Source: Magnetococcales bacterium WMHbinv6 (GTDB lineage Bacteria; Pseudomonadota; Magnetococcia; Magnetococcales; Magnetaquicoccaceae). Taken from it: DNA of 64,000 nucleotides. The translations under genes were made by a program, and so were the position numbers. The notes under the pieces are model-generated. The model saw only the letters and a list, made by a program, of their open reading frames with translations, was not told where the DNA came from and ran no database searches. The stretch's first letter is position 1; each line of letters opens with the position of its first letter. The stretch lies in NCBI GenBank assembly GCA_002753135.1, contig PDZV01000009.1, positions 42,845-106,844 on the forward strand, written 5' to 3'. Of this stretch, positions 26,315-37,300 are shown piece after piece.

Positions 26315-27337
26315 ATGTCACCACCCAACACTGCCCCTCTCCCCTCCACTGCGGTAATTGGTGCCGGTTCCTGGGGAACGGCCCTGGCGGCACTGTTGGC
26401 CAGCAAACTGCCACAAGTGACCCTCTGGTGTCTGGAAGCAGAGGTGGCCGCAGGCATCAACCAACGCCATCAAAACCCCCTCTACGTCCCGGAATTCACC
26501 CTGCCTGCCAACCTGATCGCCAGTACGGATCTCTTGCAGAGTGCCGCCGGACATGAGCTGCTGATACTGGTGGTGCCAACCCAGTTTACCCGCCGCATTC
26601 TGCAACAGATACAACCGGTCATCGGACCCGACAGCCGCTTTGTCTACGCCAGCAAAGGGGTGGAAGTGGAGACACTGACCCTGATTTCCGACATGCACCG
26701 CGATATTTTTGGTCCGGAACGGATGGGCCAGGCCTGTTTTCTCTCCGGTCCCTCCTTTGCCCGCGAAGTGCTGCAGCAACTGCCCACCGCCGTGGCCATC
26801 GCCGGCAGCGATCCGGCCACGGTCCGCGCCATGCAACACCTTTTCCACACCTCCACCTTTCGCACCTATGGCAGCGACGATGTGGTTGGGGTGGAGCTGG
26901 GCGGTGCGATGAAAAATGTCATCGCTCTGGCCTCCGGCATCAGCGACGGGCTCGGCTTTGGCAACGGAGCCCGTGCCGCCCTGCTGACCCGTGGTTTGGC
27001 AGAAATTATCCGTCTCGGCACCCGTTTGGGGGCCAACGCCGAAACTTTCAGCGGTCTTTCCGGCATGGGTGATCTGCTGCTGACCGCCACCTCCACCCTC
27101 TCACGCAACTATACGGTTGGCTGGCGACTCGGCCAGGGAGAATCCCTCGCCACCATTCAGGCAGGCAGCCGCGAAGTGGCAGAAGGGGTCAAAACCACCC
27201 TGGGCGTGCGCCGTCTCGCCAGCCAACTGGCCATCGAAATGCCCATCACCCAGGCGGTGTACGAAATTCTCTACGAAGAGCGCAACCCACGCTCGGTGGT
27301 CAAAGAGTTGATGGAGCGGGATTTGAAGTCGGAGTGA
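26315..27337 (+). CDS. gpsA: NAD(P)H-dependent glycerol-3-phosphate dehydrogenase
   Basis: Makes sn-glycerol 3-phosphate from dihydroxyacetone phosphate for phospholipid synthesis. The 340-residue protein has the Rossmann motif VIGAGSWGTALA at its start. Further blocks are SKGVE, the LSGPSFAREV block, the catalytic-site segment GVELGGAMKNVIALA and GLSGMGDLLLTATSTLSRN. ATG 26315 was chosen because TGGAG lies 6 bp upstream; an in-frame ATG at 26303 lacks a ribosome site. Confidence 0.95.
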   Translation: MSPPNTAPLPSTAVIGAGSWGTALAALLASKLPQVTLWCLEAEVAAGINQRHQNPLYVPEFTLPANLIASTDLLQSAAGHELLILVVPTQFTRRILQQIQPVIGPDSRFVYASKGVEVETLTLISDMHRDIFGPERMGQACFLSGPSFAREVLQQLPTAVAIAGSDPATVRAMQHLFHTSTFRTYGSDDVVGVELGGAMKNVIALASGISDGLGFGNGARAALLTRGLAEIIRLGTRLGANAETFSGLSGMGDLLLTATSTLSRNYTVGWRLGQGESLATIQAGSREVAEGVKTTLGVRRLASQLAIEMPITQAVYEILYEERNPRSVVKELMERDLKSE

Positions 27338-27526
27338 CCACCTCGTTAACTGTGACGAATCGCTTGCCAATCCCCCAGATACCACCCCTCCAATTCACGC
27401 ACGACAATCCGCTGCAGACATCGAGGTGACGGATTATACCATTTCGCAATCTAATAGGTAAGTTCATGCAGGTGCGGAAGGTGGGGCATGGACCGTATCC
27501 AGGCTTGGTCCTAACCGATTGACTGG

Positions 27527-30511
27527 TCACCGACCATGGCTGGCATATTTTTCCAGGATGCTAAACAGTGTCCGCTTTCTGATCGGTTTGACAACATGTT
27601 CGTTGCAACCGACTGCCAGACTTTCCTCCTGATGACTGGTAGATGCGTGGGCACTGAGGGCGATAATAACCATCGGTGAGCGTTGTGACTTCTGCTCCCA
27701 TTGCCGGATCTGGCGGGTGGCTTCGTGGCCGCCCATAACAGGCATCTGGAGATCCATCAACACGAGATCAAATGACTCCTCTTTGACCAGTTCGACCGCT
27801 TCTGCCCCATTGTTAACGATCACCAATTTGTGGGGACTCTTTTTCAAATAGGCTTGGAACAACATCTGGTTGTCCAGAAAATCTTCGGCCATGAGCAGGC
27901 GCAAGGGGCGGATGGTGGGGCTGCCGTCTGCATCGTCACCACATATCTGGCGATGGGAAAGCTTTGTGCGCCTGACAGGCAGGGTAAACAAGAAGGTACT
28001 GCCACGACCAAACTCGCTTTCCACCCAGATCTCTCCGCCCATCAGTCCCACAAGTTGACGAGAAATGGCCAGTCCCAGACCAGTTCCCCCATAGCGACGG
28101 ATCACGGATGCATTGGCTTGGCCAAATCGTTTGAAAAGCAGCTCCAATTGCGACTGTTCAATTCCGATTCCAGAATCGATCACCTGAAACAACAAAACTT
28201 CTTGCTGTTGGGCGTGCCATCCTACCGTTACCAGTACTCTCCCCTGGTCGGTAAACTTAATGGCATTACCAATTAGATTGATCAATATTTGCCGCACCCG
28301 TCCATCATCCCCCAGGATGGCCTCAGGCACATCGTGGACCAACGTGACCACCAGGGTGTTGCCTTTTTGTTCGGCCGAATGCTGCATCAAATTGACAGTC
28401 TCCTCCACCACCGCGCGCGGCGAGAACGCCAGGTCCAGAAGCTGAAACTGGCACGACTCAATGCGGGAAAAATCAAGGATATCATTGATAATCCCCAGCA
28501 ATGCTCCGCCGGAATGGTGCATGGTTTCCACATAGTGGCGCTGCTCTTCGGTCAGATCGGTTTCCAGCAGCACATCGGTCAGTCCCAGCACCAGGTTGAT
28601 GGGGGTGCGGATTTCATGGCTCATCGTGGTCAGAAACTCGCTTTTGGCGCGACTGGCCTCTTCCGCCATCTCCTTGGCCTGGCGTATCACCTCTTCCTCC
28701 TGCTTGCGTCCAGTAATGTCCCGAAACGCCACTACGGCTCCATGGAGTTCCCCTTTGCGAACAATCGGAGAAGCAATCATGGAGACCGGAAAAAAACTGC
28801 CATCCCTGCGCCAAAACATTTCATCGTGCTGAGGATTGCTTTCCTGGTCATGCAGCACGTTGCAGATGGAACAACTGCTGCCTGGGAGAGGGTTGTCATT
28901 ACTTTGGGAGTTATGAAACAATTCATGGGCACATTTACCCAAAACCTCCTCCTCTTGGCATGCCAACATGGTCAGGGCCATCGGATTGATGAAGGTGATG
29001 TGTCCATGGCCATTGACCACATAGAGACCTTCGGCCAATGTAGCGGCAATTTCCCGCAACCTCTGTTCGCTCTCCCGCACCATCTCTTCGGCAGCCAATC
29101 GTGTACGACGGTTCTGAAACCCGGCCATGATCAGTCCACATGAAGAGACCACCGGATCCAGAAAATCTTCCAGGGTTGGATCATAGCCATCAGGTCGATT
29201 GGCTATCCCCAGCACACCGACAATCTTGCCGCCATGTTTGATCGGCATGCCAAAAAAGGCATGAATCTGCGGATGTCCTTGGGGCAAACCACAGGATCTG
29301 GGATCGTTTTCGGGATCGTTGGCGATCACCACGGTCCCGCTGATCATGGCTTCGACATGCAAACCTCGCTGGCTGGAAAAGCGTTGGCCGGAAGGGCTAC
29401 TGACATCATGGCATCCTGTAAAGGCACCGTTCCATGCAAGGTTGGACATGGCCAACATCTGCAGACAGGTGGGCTTCTCTGTATCCTGCACCACCTCGGC
29501 GATGAAGCCATACTGGCTGGAGGTCAGCCGCAGAATCTCCATCAGCAGCGTGTTGAAAACGTTCTCGGGATTGGAATCGGCAATAAAGAGGGACTGGATA
29601 CGATTGATGCAGGCGACCTGCATCTCCAACAGTTGTTTGGTATCCAACAGTACGGCATCCGCCAGCTTGCGCTCGGTAATGTCGTGCATGGAAAAGACCG
29701 CCCCCAGGCGAGAACCATCTGCATCGGTCATGGCGCGACCATTGGCCAGCACCGAGCGTGCCCGACCGGTGCGGGAAACGATGACCATCTCCTCGTTGCT
29801 GACACTCTGACCCGATAAGGCACGGTATAGCGGCATCTCTTCCTTCTGCAGGGGCGTAACACCATCGGCCCGATAGAGGCTGTAGCCATTTTTCCAGCAA
29901 CCTGGGCGCATAGGATGATCGTTATCGCCGTGCAAACCTACTGCGGCTTGATTGAAGAGTGAAAGCAGCCCTTTCTCGTCACAGGCCACGATCCCGTCCT
30001 GGATATTGTCCAGCACTGCATCTATAAATATTTTGTATCGTTTGGCCTCCTCCTCCGCCTGCATGCGAGCTCTGAGCTCTCGGGTCAGGAGCAGGTTGCA
30101 CTCCGCCATGGCACGTATAGAGCGACTGAGAGTCAGATGACTCATGATGCGTGCCAGCACTTCACAGGAAGCCAACGGCTTGGCAATCAAGTCCACGCCC
30201 CCCGCCTTGAAACATTTGACCCGATCGGAAATTTTATTGGATTCACTAATAAAAATGAATGGAATAACCAGAAGTGGCATAGCCGCAAGGATCTGTCGAC
30301 AGACTTTGAAACCGCTGATGTCCGGCAGTTTGACATCCAGCAAAACCAGGTCAGGGATCTCCGCCAGACAGGAGGCCACGGCCATGCGACCTGTGGAGGC
30401 CATTCGTACCGAGTGTCCTCCGGCCCTGACAATATTTGTCAAGGAACTCATTATCTTGGGATTATCATCAACAATGAGAATAGTGCCCATTACTGGCTCA
30501 TCACTGGCCAT
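27527..30511 (-). CDS. hybrid sensor histidine kinase (REC-PAS-GAF-PAS-HisKA-HATPase-REC)
   Basis: A 994-residue soluble kinase with no transmembrane segment. In order: N-terminal receiver (TILIVDDNP, Asp in LLDVKLP), PAS, GAF (about 310-460), second PAS containing a CSIC cysteine pair, HisKA with the H-box MSHEIRTP, HATPase ([16 protein letters not shown]) and a C-terminal receiver (LMDLQMP). Receivers at both ends suggest it both receives and relays phosphate; the HPt protein near 1.8 kb is a possible partner. The ATG at 30511 with GGAGAG upstream was preferred to a TTG 36 bp earlier. Two small genes lie directly upstream on the same strand. Confidence 0.92.
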   Translation of the reverse strand: MASDEPVMGTILIVDDNPKIMSSLTNIVRAGGHSVRMASTGRMAVASCLAEIPDLVLLDVKLPDISGFKVCRQILAAMPLLVIPFIFISESNKISDRVKCFKAGGVDLIAKPLASCEVLARIMSHLTLSRSIRAMAECNLLLTRELRARMQAEEEAKRYKIFIDAVLDNIQDGIVACDEKGLLSLFNQAAVGLHGDNDHPMRPGCWKNGYSLYRADGVTPLQKEEMPLYRALSGQSVSNEEMVIVSRTGRARSVLANGRAMTDADGSRLGAVFSMHDITERKLADAVLLDTKQLLEMQVACINRIQSLFIADSNPENVFNTLLMEILRLTSSQYGFIAEVVQDTEKPTCLQMLAMSNLAWNGAFTGCHDVSSPSGQRFSSQRGLHVEAMISGTVVIANDPENDPRSCGLPQGHPQIHAFFGMPIKHGGKIVGVLGIANRPDGYDPTLEDFLDPVVSSCGLIMAGFQNRRTRLAAEEMVRESEQRLREIAATLAEGLYVVNGHGHITFINPMALTMLACQEEEVLGKCAHELFHNSQSNDNPLPGSSCSICNVLHDQESNPQHDEMFWRRDGSFFPVSMIASPIVRKGELHGAVVAFRDITGRKQEEEVIRQAKEMAEEASRAKSEFLTTMSHEIRTPINLVLGLTDVLLETDLTEEQRHYVETMHHSGGALLGIINDILDFSRIESCQFQLLDLAFSPRAVVEETVNLMQHSAEQKGNTLVVTLVHDVPEAILGDDGRVRQILINLIGNAIKFTDQGRVLVTVGWHAQQQEVLLFQVIDSGIGIEQSQLELLFKRFGQANASVIRRYGGTGLGLAISRQLVGLMGGEIWVESEFGRGSTFLFTLPVRRTKLSHRQICGDDADGSPTIRPLRLLMAEDFLDNQMLFQAYLKKSPHKLVIVNNGAEAVELVKEESFDLVLMDLQMPVMGGHEATRQIRQWEQKSQRSPMVIIALSAHASTSHQEESLAVGCNEHVVKPIRKRTLFSILEKYASHGR

Positions 30512-30596
30512 CAACCGCTCTCCAGAATCTGGTGATTGCTTGTCCAACCTGCCCCCATCGGCACTTCAGGCTGTTGCGCTTACCCATCCTCTCAAA

Positions 30597-30917
30597 TCAA
30601 GCTGCGTGACGAGCGGAAACCTCTTCCCTTTGGAACGCCAGTCGGAGACATGCCTCACCTTTGCGGTTCTTGCGTTTTGTCCACTCCGCATCCCCCTTGT
30701 TGCTGACATCTTCGCGGTGTACCAGCCAATCAAGTGTGCGACTGTCCGAATCATCCTCGCTGTTGACAACCACCTCCACTGGTTGCCAGAGCATGCACAA
30801 AAAAATGGCCTCGCCCAGGGTGTTGGCTACCATCAAATCATGGTCAAAATCATGGACCACAACCGATGGATCGGTAGCGCTACCTCCTATTTTCTCAATC
30901 ACCAGGATTGCATTCAC
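30597..30917 (-). CDS. 106-residue protein, degenerate receiver-like
   Basis: Starts at a GTG with a purine-rich GGAGAGGAGAG stretch upstream. The N-terminal part reads like a receiver fold that has lost its key residues: ILVIE strand, then DLMVANTLGEAIFLCML, then VEVVVN where a phosphoacceptor Asp would be expected. The second half is charged and ends in a basic stretch (TKRKNRKGE). It lies 85 bp upstream of the hybrid kinase on the same strand. It may be a pseudo-receiver that tunes the kinase. No family assignment was possible. Confidence 0.5.
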   Translation of the reverse strand: MNAILVIEKIGGSATDPSVVVHDFDHDLMVANTLGEAIFLCMLWQPVEVVVNSEDDSDSRTLDWLVHREDVSNKGDAEWTKRKNRKGEACLRLAFQREEVSARHAA

Positions 30918-31019
30918 GACACGCTTCTCTCCTCTCCTTTAGAGTGTTCATTGCCTCCAGCAGTGACTGCCCAACGGAAATGAGACAGTCACTTGCCAGA
31001 CCACGTCAGCATTGGTTGT

Positions 31020-31322
31020 CTACAATGCGGGCGATGGCAGCGACTCCACGGCACTGGCACCCTGCGTGACAGGGGAGAGCTTTTTGTCTGATCGTGAGGC
31101 GTGACGCTTGGCCTTCGCCACGATCGCCGGAACGGGAGGCACGGGAAACTCCACAGTGGCCGAGTTCAGAATCGAGGCGGTTGGCTTGGGGGCCCCCCTT
31201 TGACTGATCAGGGAATCAGTCAGGCGCTTTGCACTGCCTTTGGATATTTTCTTTTCGTGACCTTTACCATTGCCATGTCCGTTGTTGGAATGGTTGCTGT
31301 TTTTGTTATCTGACTTCGACAT
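31020..31322 (-). CDS. small basic low-complexity protein
   Basis: 100 residues, rich in Lys, Ser, Asn, His and Gly at the N terminus (NNGHGNGKGHEKK) and in Pro/Ala later. GGAG lies 8 bp before the ATG, which supports translation. Composition suggests a disordered, nucleic-acid- or metal-binding protein, but no family was recognised. It is first in a leftward run with the 106-residue gene and the hybrid kinase. Confidence 0.5.
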   Translation of the reverse strand: MSKSDNKNSNHSNNGHGNGKGHEKKISKGSAKRLTDSLISQRGAPKPTASILNSATVEFPVPPVPAIVAKAKRHASRSDKKLSPVTQGASAVESLPSPAL

Positions 31323-31524
31323 ACTGGTCTCCGTAGGATTATTGACTGCGTTAATAAGATTTTATTGCACTGATTTTACAAATCCATCAACCATGTCTTG
31401 TTGTCTTTACTACGCACAATACAGACACTATTGTGCATTATTATTATCTATAGAATATTATAACTGACAAAAACCACCTGAAGAAATATCAATATTCCTC
31501 TTTAATTCGGTGCACGAAAAATGC

Positions 31525-31674
31525 CTACTCATGGTTCCCAATGCCACCAAATTTGTGGGAAATGTGTATGGAACAGGCATTGCCCATGCCTGCGGCGACG
31601 GTCAGGTCGCGCAGCACCTGACGTCGTGCCAGAAAAATCCTTGCCGGTTGTGGAGATTTTAGAAAAGCCCTCAT
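31525..31674 (-). pseudogene. 49-residue remnant with twin-arginine-like signal, coupled to the cytochrome gene
   Basis: A short frame whose ATG overlaps the cytochrome c stop (TAATG), a hallmark of a coupled downstream gene. The product contains ARRQVLRDLTVAAGMG, which resembles a twin-arginine export signal, then stops after ~30 more residues. The intact partner may have been an exported redox flavoprotein; in flavocytochrome c sulfide dehydrogenase operons a monohaem cytochrome precedes such a protein. The assignment is inference, and a real small protein cannot be excluded. Confidence 0.4.
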
Positions 31675-32021
31675 TATCGCCCAGACAACCAAGCAGCAAT
31701 CTGGCCCAACTCCTCATCGCTGGGACCTACATCACAAGACATGATCGCCTCCGACTGGGTTTTATCGTGCATGGTCATGGCGCTTGTTTTCCGAGAACCA
31801 CCTATAATCGCAACGCTCTCCCGCTTGATAAACTCGGCATCTCTTCCTCCGATCTTCGGAATCATGTCACTTTTCGGCATTTTCCCTTCCACCCCATGGC
31901 ATTGATTGCAGCTATGCCGGTGATAAAGAATTTCTCCTTCGTCATGCTTCTCAACAGCATGAACCGAGGCAATAGCCAAAAAAAAGAGAAAAAATAGCGA
32001 TATATCAACACTGTTATTCAT
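31674..32021 (-). CDS. periplasmic monohaem cytochrome c
   Basis: 115 residues with a signal peptide (FFLFFLAIASVHA) and one haem site CNQCH near residue 37; Met residues in the C-terminal half (AMTMHDKT, AIMSCDV) could supply the axial ligand. The end DEELGQIAAWLSG is typical of class I cytochromes such as c553 and the FccA/SoxX-like group. The ATG at 32021 follows GGAGAGG; upstream in-frame sequence is ignored. The gene lies in a locally AT-rich area and its coupled downstream frame is broken, so it may be a leftover of a larger redox operon. Confidence 0.8.
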   Translation of the reverse strand: MNNSVDISLFFLFFLAIASVHAVEKHDEGEILYHRHSCNQCHGVEGKMPKSDMIPKIGGRDAEFIKRESVAIIGGSRKTSAMTMHDKTQSEAIMSCDVGPSDEELGQIAAWLSGR

Positions 32022-32489
32022 CAACCTCTCCTTCCCAGATAAAACGATAAGATTCAGACACACAAACATAAACAGACTGCCTTGAGCGACCAACGCAGAC
32101 AATCACCATTGTTTACAGCAGGCAGCAATTATTTTCGCCAATCAGTCACACCATTTTCCATCTGACGCCATCCTGTTATCAATAGTTAAAGCATGAATAA
32201 TGCCAACCAACCACTGCCATCTATTATTATTTTGCAGGTCATGCAAAATTATGACAATCAGAGATGCGCATGTGCGAATAATATAACACTGTGCAATTAT
32301 ATTATTCATATCAACCAATAGCCGGCAATAATTAATTATATTGTATGCAAGGCGCAAAAATTACAACTATGTATATCGTATTGATGGATATTTTTTTCAT
32401 TCGTAATTTTTTATTGTTACAAGATTTGAAACATGTGGTAGCATGAAACATCCTAGTTCAAACCAAGTTTGAAACACGGGGAGAAACTG
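32022..32489. other. AT-rich divergent intergenic region
   Basis: 468 bp between the cytochrome gene (leftward) and the sigma-54-type regulator (rightward), markedly richer in A+T than the rest of the window. No open frame of note. TGGCAC-N5-TTGC sigma-54 sites were looked for and not seen. A perfect palindrome lies at its right end and is listed separately. Confidence 0.6.
32457..32473 (+). promoter_or_regulatory. perfect inverted repeat before the regulator gene (operator or RNA hairpin)
   Basis: TTCAAAC and GTTTGAA separated by CAA, ending 16 bp before the ATG at 32490 and next to the GGGGAGA ribosome site. Related half-sites (TTTGAAAC) recur just upstream near 32423. This is a likely operator for autoregulation, or a hairpin that limits translation. 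Confidence 0.5.
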
Positions 32490-34268
32490 ATGAAACATCG
32501 ATTACTTATCGTTGACAATGATATTAATATTGTAAAACTATTTGCCAATATTAATATCAGCGGTAAATATGATATAGATATTACTGATTCTGTCAAAGAC
32601 GGTTTGAACTGTTTGCGCAAAAATCACTATGACCTGGTTGTAGCCGAGCTTTCCCTTGCGGATGGATCGGGACTGCAGTTGCTCTCGGAAATCAAAGCCA
32701 GCCATACTGCGACACAGGTCGTGATGATGACCGACAATGCGGATATTCAGTCATTGCAAACTTCGTTGAGAGAAGGCGCTTTTGACTATCTTTTCAAGCC
32801 TGTCACAGCAGCAATAATCACTCGCACCATCCATCACGCCTTGCAATATGGCTCCCTGCGCGCCGAACGAGAGATGGTGACCAATCGTTTGCAGGCGGTG
32901 TTCCGGGGCGTGGATGATGCCATCATTGCCATGGATGATGAGTTGCGCATCGTCCAGTTCAATGAAGCCGCAAGCAAACTTCTGGGTATCATTCCATCGC
33001 ACATGAACCAAAGACTGCGGGAGAAAATACCGACCATTTTCTCGTCGATCGAGCCACTTCTTTATCAGGCTGTTGCGCAGGGAACAGGCAAACGTGTGGT
33101 CTGTCTGGTTACTATCAGCGAAAACAATGTTGACCGTACCTTGAATTGCACCGCTTCCCTCTTTAACGATCCGTTGAGTGGCAGGCCAGGGGTCATCCTG
33201 GTCGTGCGCGACGAAAGCAGGCTGGCAAGACTGGAGCGAGAGTGCAAAACCAGAAAAGGCTGGCATGGTCTGATCGGAGAGAGTCGTCCCATGCAGGATG
33301 TCTATGAACTGATCGAACGCCTCGCCGAAGTAGACTCCACGGCTCTGATCACCGGCGAAACGGGTACTGGCAAAGAACTGGCGGCCAGGGCCCTGCACGA
33401 AACAGGTTGCCGACATCGGCATCCTTTTGTGGTCGTCAATTGCTCAGCTCTTCCAGAGGGGCTGATTGAAAGCGAGTTGTTCGGTCATGTCCGGGGAGCG
33501 TTCACCAATGCCGTCCGCGACAAACCAGGCCGTTTTAAACTGGCAGACAAAGGGAGCATCTTCCTGGATGAAATCGGTGATCTTAAACAGGAAACACAGG
33601 TAAAAATCCTGCGGGTATTGCAGGAAAAATCCTTTGAAATGGTGGGCGATCATCGACCTATTCCGGTCGATGTGCGCGTGATCACCGCCACCCATCGCAA
33701 TTTGTTGGAGAGAGTCCGCGAGGGCCAGTTCCGCGAGGATCTCTACTACCGGCTTAAGGTGGTGGAACTGCGCATGCCGCCATTGCGGGAACACAAATCC
33801 GATTTGCCTCTCCTGATTGAACATTTTCTGGCCAAGTTCAATGGCAGATTCAACCGTGAGATCCGGGGAGTGACGGCAGAGGTTCTGGAGGCCATCATGG
33901 ACTACAACTGGCCTGGCAACGTGAGGGAGTTGGAGCATCTGTTGGAGCATGCCGTCGTGGTGGCTCCACAGCCCATTCTGACATGGTCCAATCTGCCTCC
34001 CGAGTTTCGGGTTCGTGTTATCCCCCCCTCCCGCATGCCAGCCCCGCAACCAGCAACCGGTCAAGGCGGACGCCCCTTGAAAAGCGGCGAACCGGCGGGA
34101 GAAGGACCAGACGGGGAAAGCATCCTGAAGGTACTGGAGGAATCTCACTGGAAAATAAAGTTGGCGGCCGACAAGCTGGGACTGAGTCGCAGCACACTGT
34201 GGCGGCGCATGAAAGCCATGGGCCTGCATGCGCCCTCGGCTCCTGATCGTCGTGCCCGCAAACCGTAA
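32490..34268 (+). CDS. sigma-54-dependent-type response regulator with Glu at the phosphoacceptor site
   Basis: 592 residues: receiver (1-120), PAS (about 140-240), AAA+ ATPase (about 255-490; Walker A GETGTGKE, Walker B IFLDEIGD) and a Fis-type helix-turn-helix at the C terminus (LSRSTLWRRMKAMGL). In the receiver the expected Asp is Glu53 (VVAELSLADG) and the acidic pair reads Asp-Asn-Asp (9-11), while Thr81 and Lys103 are kept. The sigma-54 contact loop reads GAFTNA instead of GAFTGA. It may therefore be phosphorylation-independent. ATG 32490 has GGGGAGA upstream. No kinase is adjacent in the same operon. Confidence 0.9.
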   Translation: MKHRLLIVDNDINIVKLFANINISGKYDIDITDSVKDGLNCLRKNHYDLVVAELSLADGSGLQLLSEIKASHTATQVVMMTDNADIQSLQTSLREGAFDYLFKPVTAAIITRTIHHALQYGSLRAEREMVTNRLQAVFRGVDDAIIAMDDELRIVQFNEAASKLLGIIPSHMNQRLREKIPTIFSSIEPLLYQAVAQGTGKRVVCLVTISENNVDRTLNCTASLFNDPLSGRPGVILVVRDESRLARLERECKTRKGWHGLIGESRPMQDVYELIERLAEVDSTALITGETGTGKELAARALHETGCRHRHPFVVVNCSALPEGLIESELFGHVRGAFTNAVRDKPGRFKLADKGSIFLDEIGDLKQETQVKILRVLQEKSFEMVGDHRPIPVDVRVITATHRNLLERVREGQFREDLYYRLKVVELRMPPLREHKSDLPLLIEHFLAKFNGRFNREIRGVTAEVLEAIMDYNWPGNVRELEHLLEHAVVVAPQPILTWSNLPPEFRVRVIPPSRMPAPQPATGQGGRPLKSGEPAGEGPDGESILKVLEESHWKIKLAADKLGLSRSTLWRRMKAMGLHAPSAPDRRARKP

Positions 34269-34340
34269 CTTCGCTCCAGGAACTGCTGACAGTGAGCACC
34301 CTGGCATTGGGTGTGGCATAGACAAGAAAACAGGCTGTAA

Positions 34341-37300
34341 TCACTCTTCCGCCACCGACAGGTCGGTGACCGGGAAGGCGGTCTGTCGGCGCGCCGCAAC
34401 ATCCGGGATCAGGGCCTGAATCGTCTCCAGCAATCGCCGTTTTTTTAGAGGTTTGCTCAGGTAGTCGTCGCAGCCGCACTCGCGGCAGAGCTGTTCATCC
34501 TCTGCGAAGGCTTGGGCGGTCAGGGCAATAATGAACAGTGGTGTCCGTCCACTTTGAGCTTCCCACCGGCGAATTTGTCGTGTGGCCTCATAACCATCCA
34601 TCACCGGCATCTGTATGTCCATGAAGACCAAATCGAAGGGTTCCGCATGGATGAAACGGAGTGCCTCCTGGCCATTGTTGGCAATCTTCACGTGATGCGG
34701 ACTCTTTTTCAGGTAGGCTGCAAACAGCCACTGATTGTCTTCGACATCCTCCACCAGCAGAATGCGCAGCGGGTCCATTTGCTCGGGGTGGGTGTCGGGT
34801 GGTAGTGGTGGCGTCGTTGTCAAGACCTGGGGTGGCGCGGCGAGACGACGCAGTGGCAGTTGCACGTGAAAAACGCTCCCCTTCCCGAGCTGGCTCTCCA
34901 CCCACACCACTCCACCCATCAATTTGACCAGACTGTCAGTGATGCTCAACCCCAATCCTGTGCCGCCATGGTTGCGGCAGATGCTGTTGTCTGCCTGGAC
35001 GAACGGACTGAATATCTCTCTGAGACGGTTGTTATCGATACCGATGCCGCTGTCCTCCACCTGCAGATGGAGTTGTTCTGGTTCTTTCCCTTCCACCACT
35101 GCCCGCAGGACAACCTGGCCCGATGCGGTAAACTTGATGGCATTGCCAACCAGGTTGACCAACACCTGATGCAGGCGCAGACGATCCCCCGTCACCCAGG
35201 CCGGCACCGTCGGGTCGATGATGCACGACAAGCCAATCTCCTTGTCGGTGGCCACGACACCCAGCAGCCTGGTGACCTTCCGCAGCAGTTCCGGGAGTGC
35301 CACCGCTTCCTGCACCATCTGCAACGCACCCGCCTCGGCTTTGGAAAAATCCAGCACATGGTTGACCAGTGCGAGCAGACAGCTCCCGGACTCCCCAAGT
35401 TTGTGTACGTAGCTTTGCTGTTCTGCATTCAATGGGGTTTCGTTGAGCAACTCCAACAGGCCGAGGAGCAGATTCAGGGGGGTACGAATTTCGTGGCTCA
35501 TGACGGCCAGAAAGGTGCCTTTGGCGTTGGCGAGGGCTTCGGCAGCCAATTTGGCCTGGCGCAGATCCTGCGCGATGGCGTTGTTTTCCTCTTCGGTCTG
35601 TTTCAGACGGGTGACATCGGCAAAGAGGATCACCACTCCGGCGGTACGATCCTGGCTGTCGCGATAGGGCAGAGTGCGCAGCAAATACCAGAGTCCTGAC
35701 TGATCCTGCACCTCTTTTTCCATCGGCTGTCCGTGTGTGAGGACGGTAAGCACATCCTCCAGCAGGTCTACCCCCTTCAGATTGTTGGCAATGTCGCGCA
35801 GGGGCCGGCCCAGATCGCCGGGAATCAGGCGCAGGAGTCGGGTGGCGGCCAGCGTGAACCGCTTGATGCGGAGAGTCCGATCGAGGAATACCGTGGCCAT
35901 GTCCGTGCTGCTGAACAGGTTGGCAATGTCCATGTTGGCCTCTTCCAGGGCCAACACCTTGCTGTCCAGGATGGCGTTGGCGGTGACCAGCTCTTCGTTG
36001 AGGGATTGCATCTCCTCCTTGGAGCTTTCCAGCTCTTCGTTGGCGGATTGCAACTCCTCGTTCATGGCCATGATCTCTTCATTGTAGGCCATCAGCTCTT
36101 CGTTTCTGCTCTGCAGTTGTTCGATGGTACGCTGCAGATCGTCGCGAGTGGCTTGCAACTCCTGCTCCAGTTGCTGGACCAGAAACTGTTCTCCCTGTTG
36201 TTTTGCCACGGGTGGAGAATCGCCCGGTTCGCGGCAGAGCGTCACCAGAAGAAAGTGCAGTCCGGGAGGTTCACTGACCGGGGTGACGGTGATCCGTACC
36301 GGCCAGTCGATCGTGCCGGGAGGGCTGACCAGGGTGGCGGCACCCCTTTTGATGGCGGCCTTTTCCATGACCGTGCGCAGCGAGCTGCGCAGGTTGGGCC
36401 GGATCAGGGAGAGGATGTCATAACGGGGTTCCCCGCTGGTCACAATAAAAAATTCCTGGGCATTGCCGGTGGTATAGACCACCTCGCCGCTCTGACTGAT
36501 CAGGGCGGTGGCCGGTCCATGGTTTTCCAGGATGGTACGACACAACTTGCCCAGCCCGATCGATGGGGGCACCGACGGCGAGATCATCGAGGCCAGGCGG
36601 GAGAGGGGATTGCCATTCAGAAGGGGCAACTCCCTCTTTTTTGGGGCTTTGCCCTGGTGAATGAAAATGCGCCATGTTTTTTCCAGGGTGTCAAAGCTCT
36701 CCGCATGCTCTCCCAGGGATTCGGAGCTGCCCAGAAAAAGACAGCCCCGCTGGTTGAGGACAAAACGAAATACCGAAAGCAGCTTTTTCTGGGCGTCGGG
36801 CTCCATGTAGATCAGCACGTTGCGGCAGACAATCAGGTCGATCCGGGAAAAGGGTGGATCGCTCAGCAGATTGTGGAGGGCAAAGACAACGATCTCCCGC
36901 AGTGCTTTGCTGACGCGAAAAGAGTTGCTCTGGTGGGTGAAAAACTGTTCCAGCCGTTCCGGGCTGACATCCGCCTGGATGGTTTCGTCATAGTTGCCGG
37001 TACGGGCTTCGTCGAGGGCCTGTTCGTCCAGATCGGTGGCAAAAATCTGGATCGGGTTTGTCCGGTTGTTCTGGTTGCGGAACTCCATCAGCAGCATGGC
37101 AACGGAGTAGGCCTCTTCACCGCTGGCGCAGCCTGCCACCCAGACCCGGACCGGTTGTCTGTCCTCTTTGTCGGCAAACAGCCTGGGCACGATCTGTTGT
37201 TCCAGGATCCGGTAGGCTTCGGGATCGCGGAAAAAGTGGGTCACGCCGATGAGCAGATCTCTGATCAACCTTTCCAGTTCCTGCGTTTCTTCGCGGAGGA

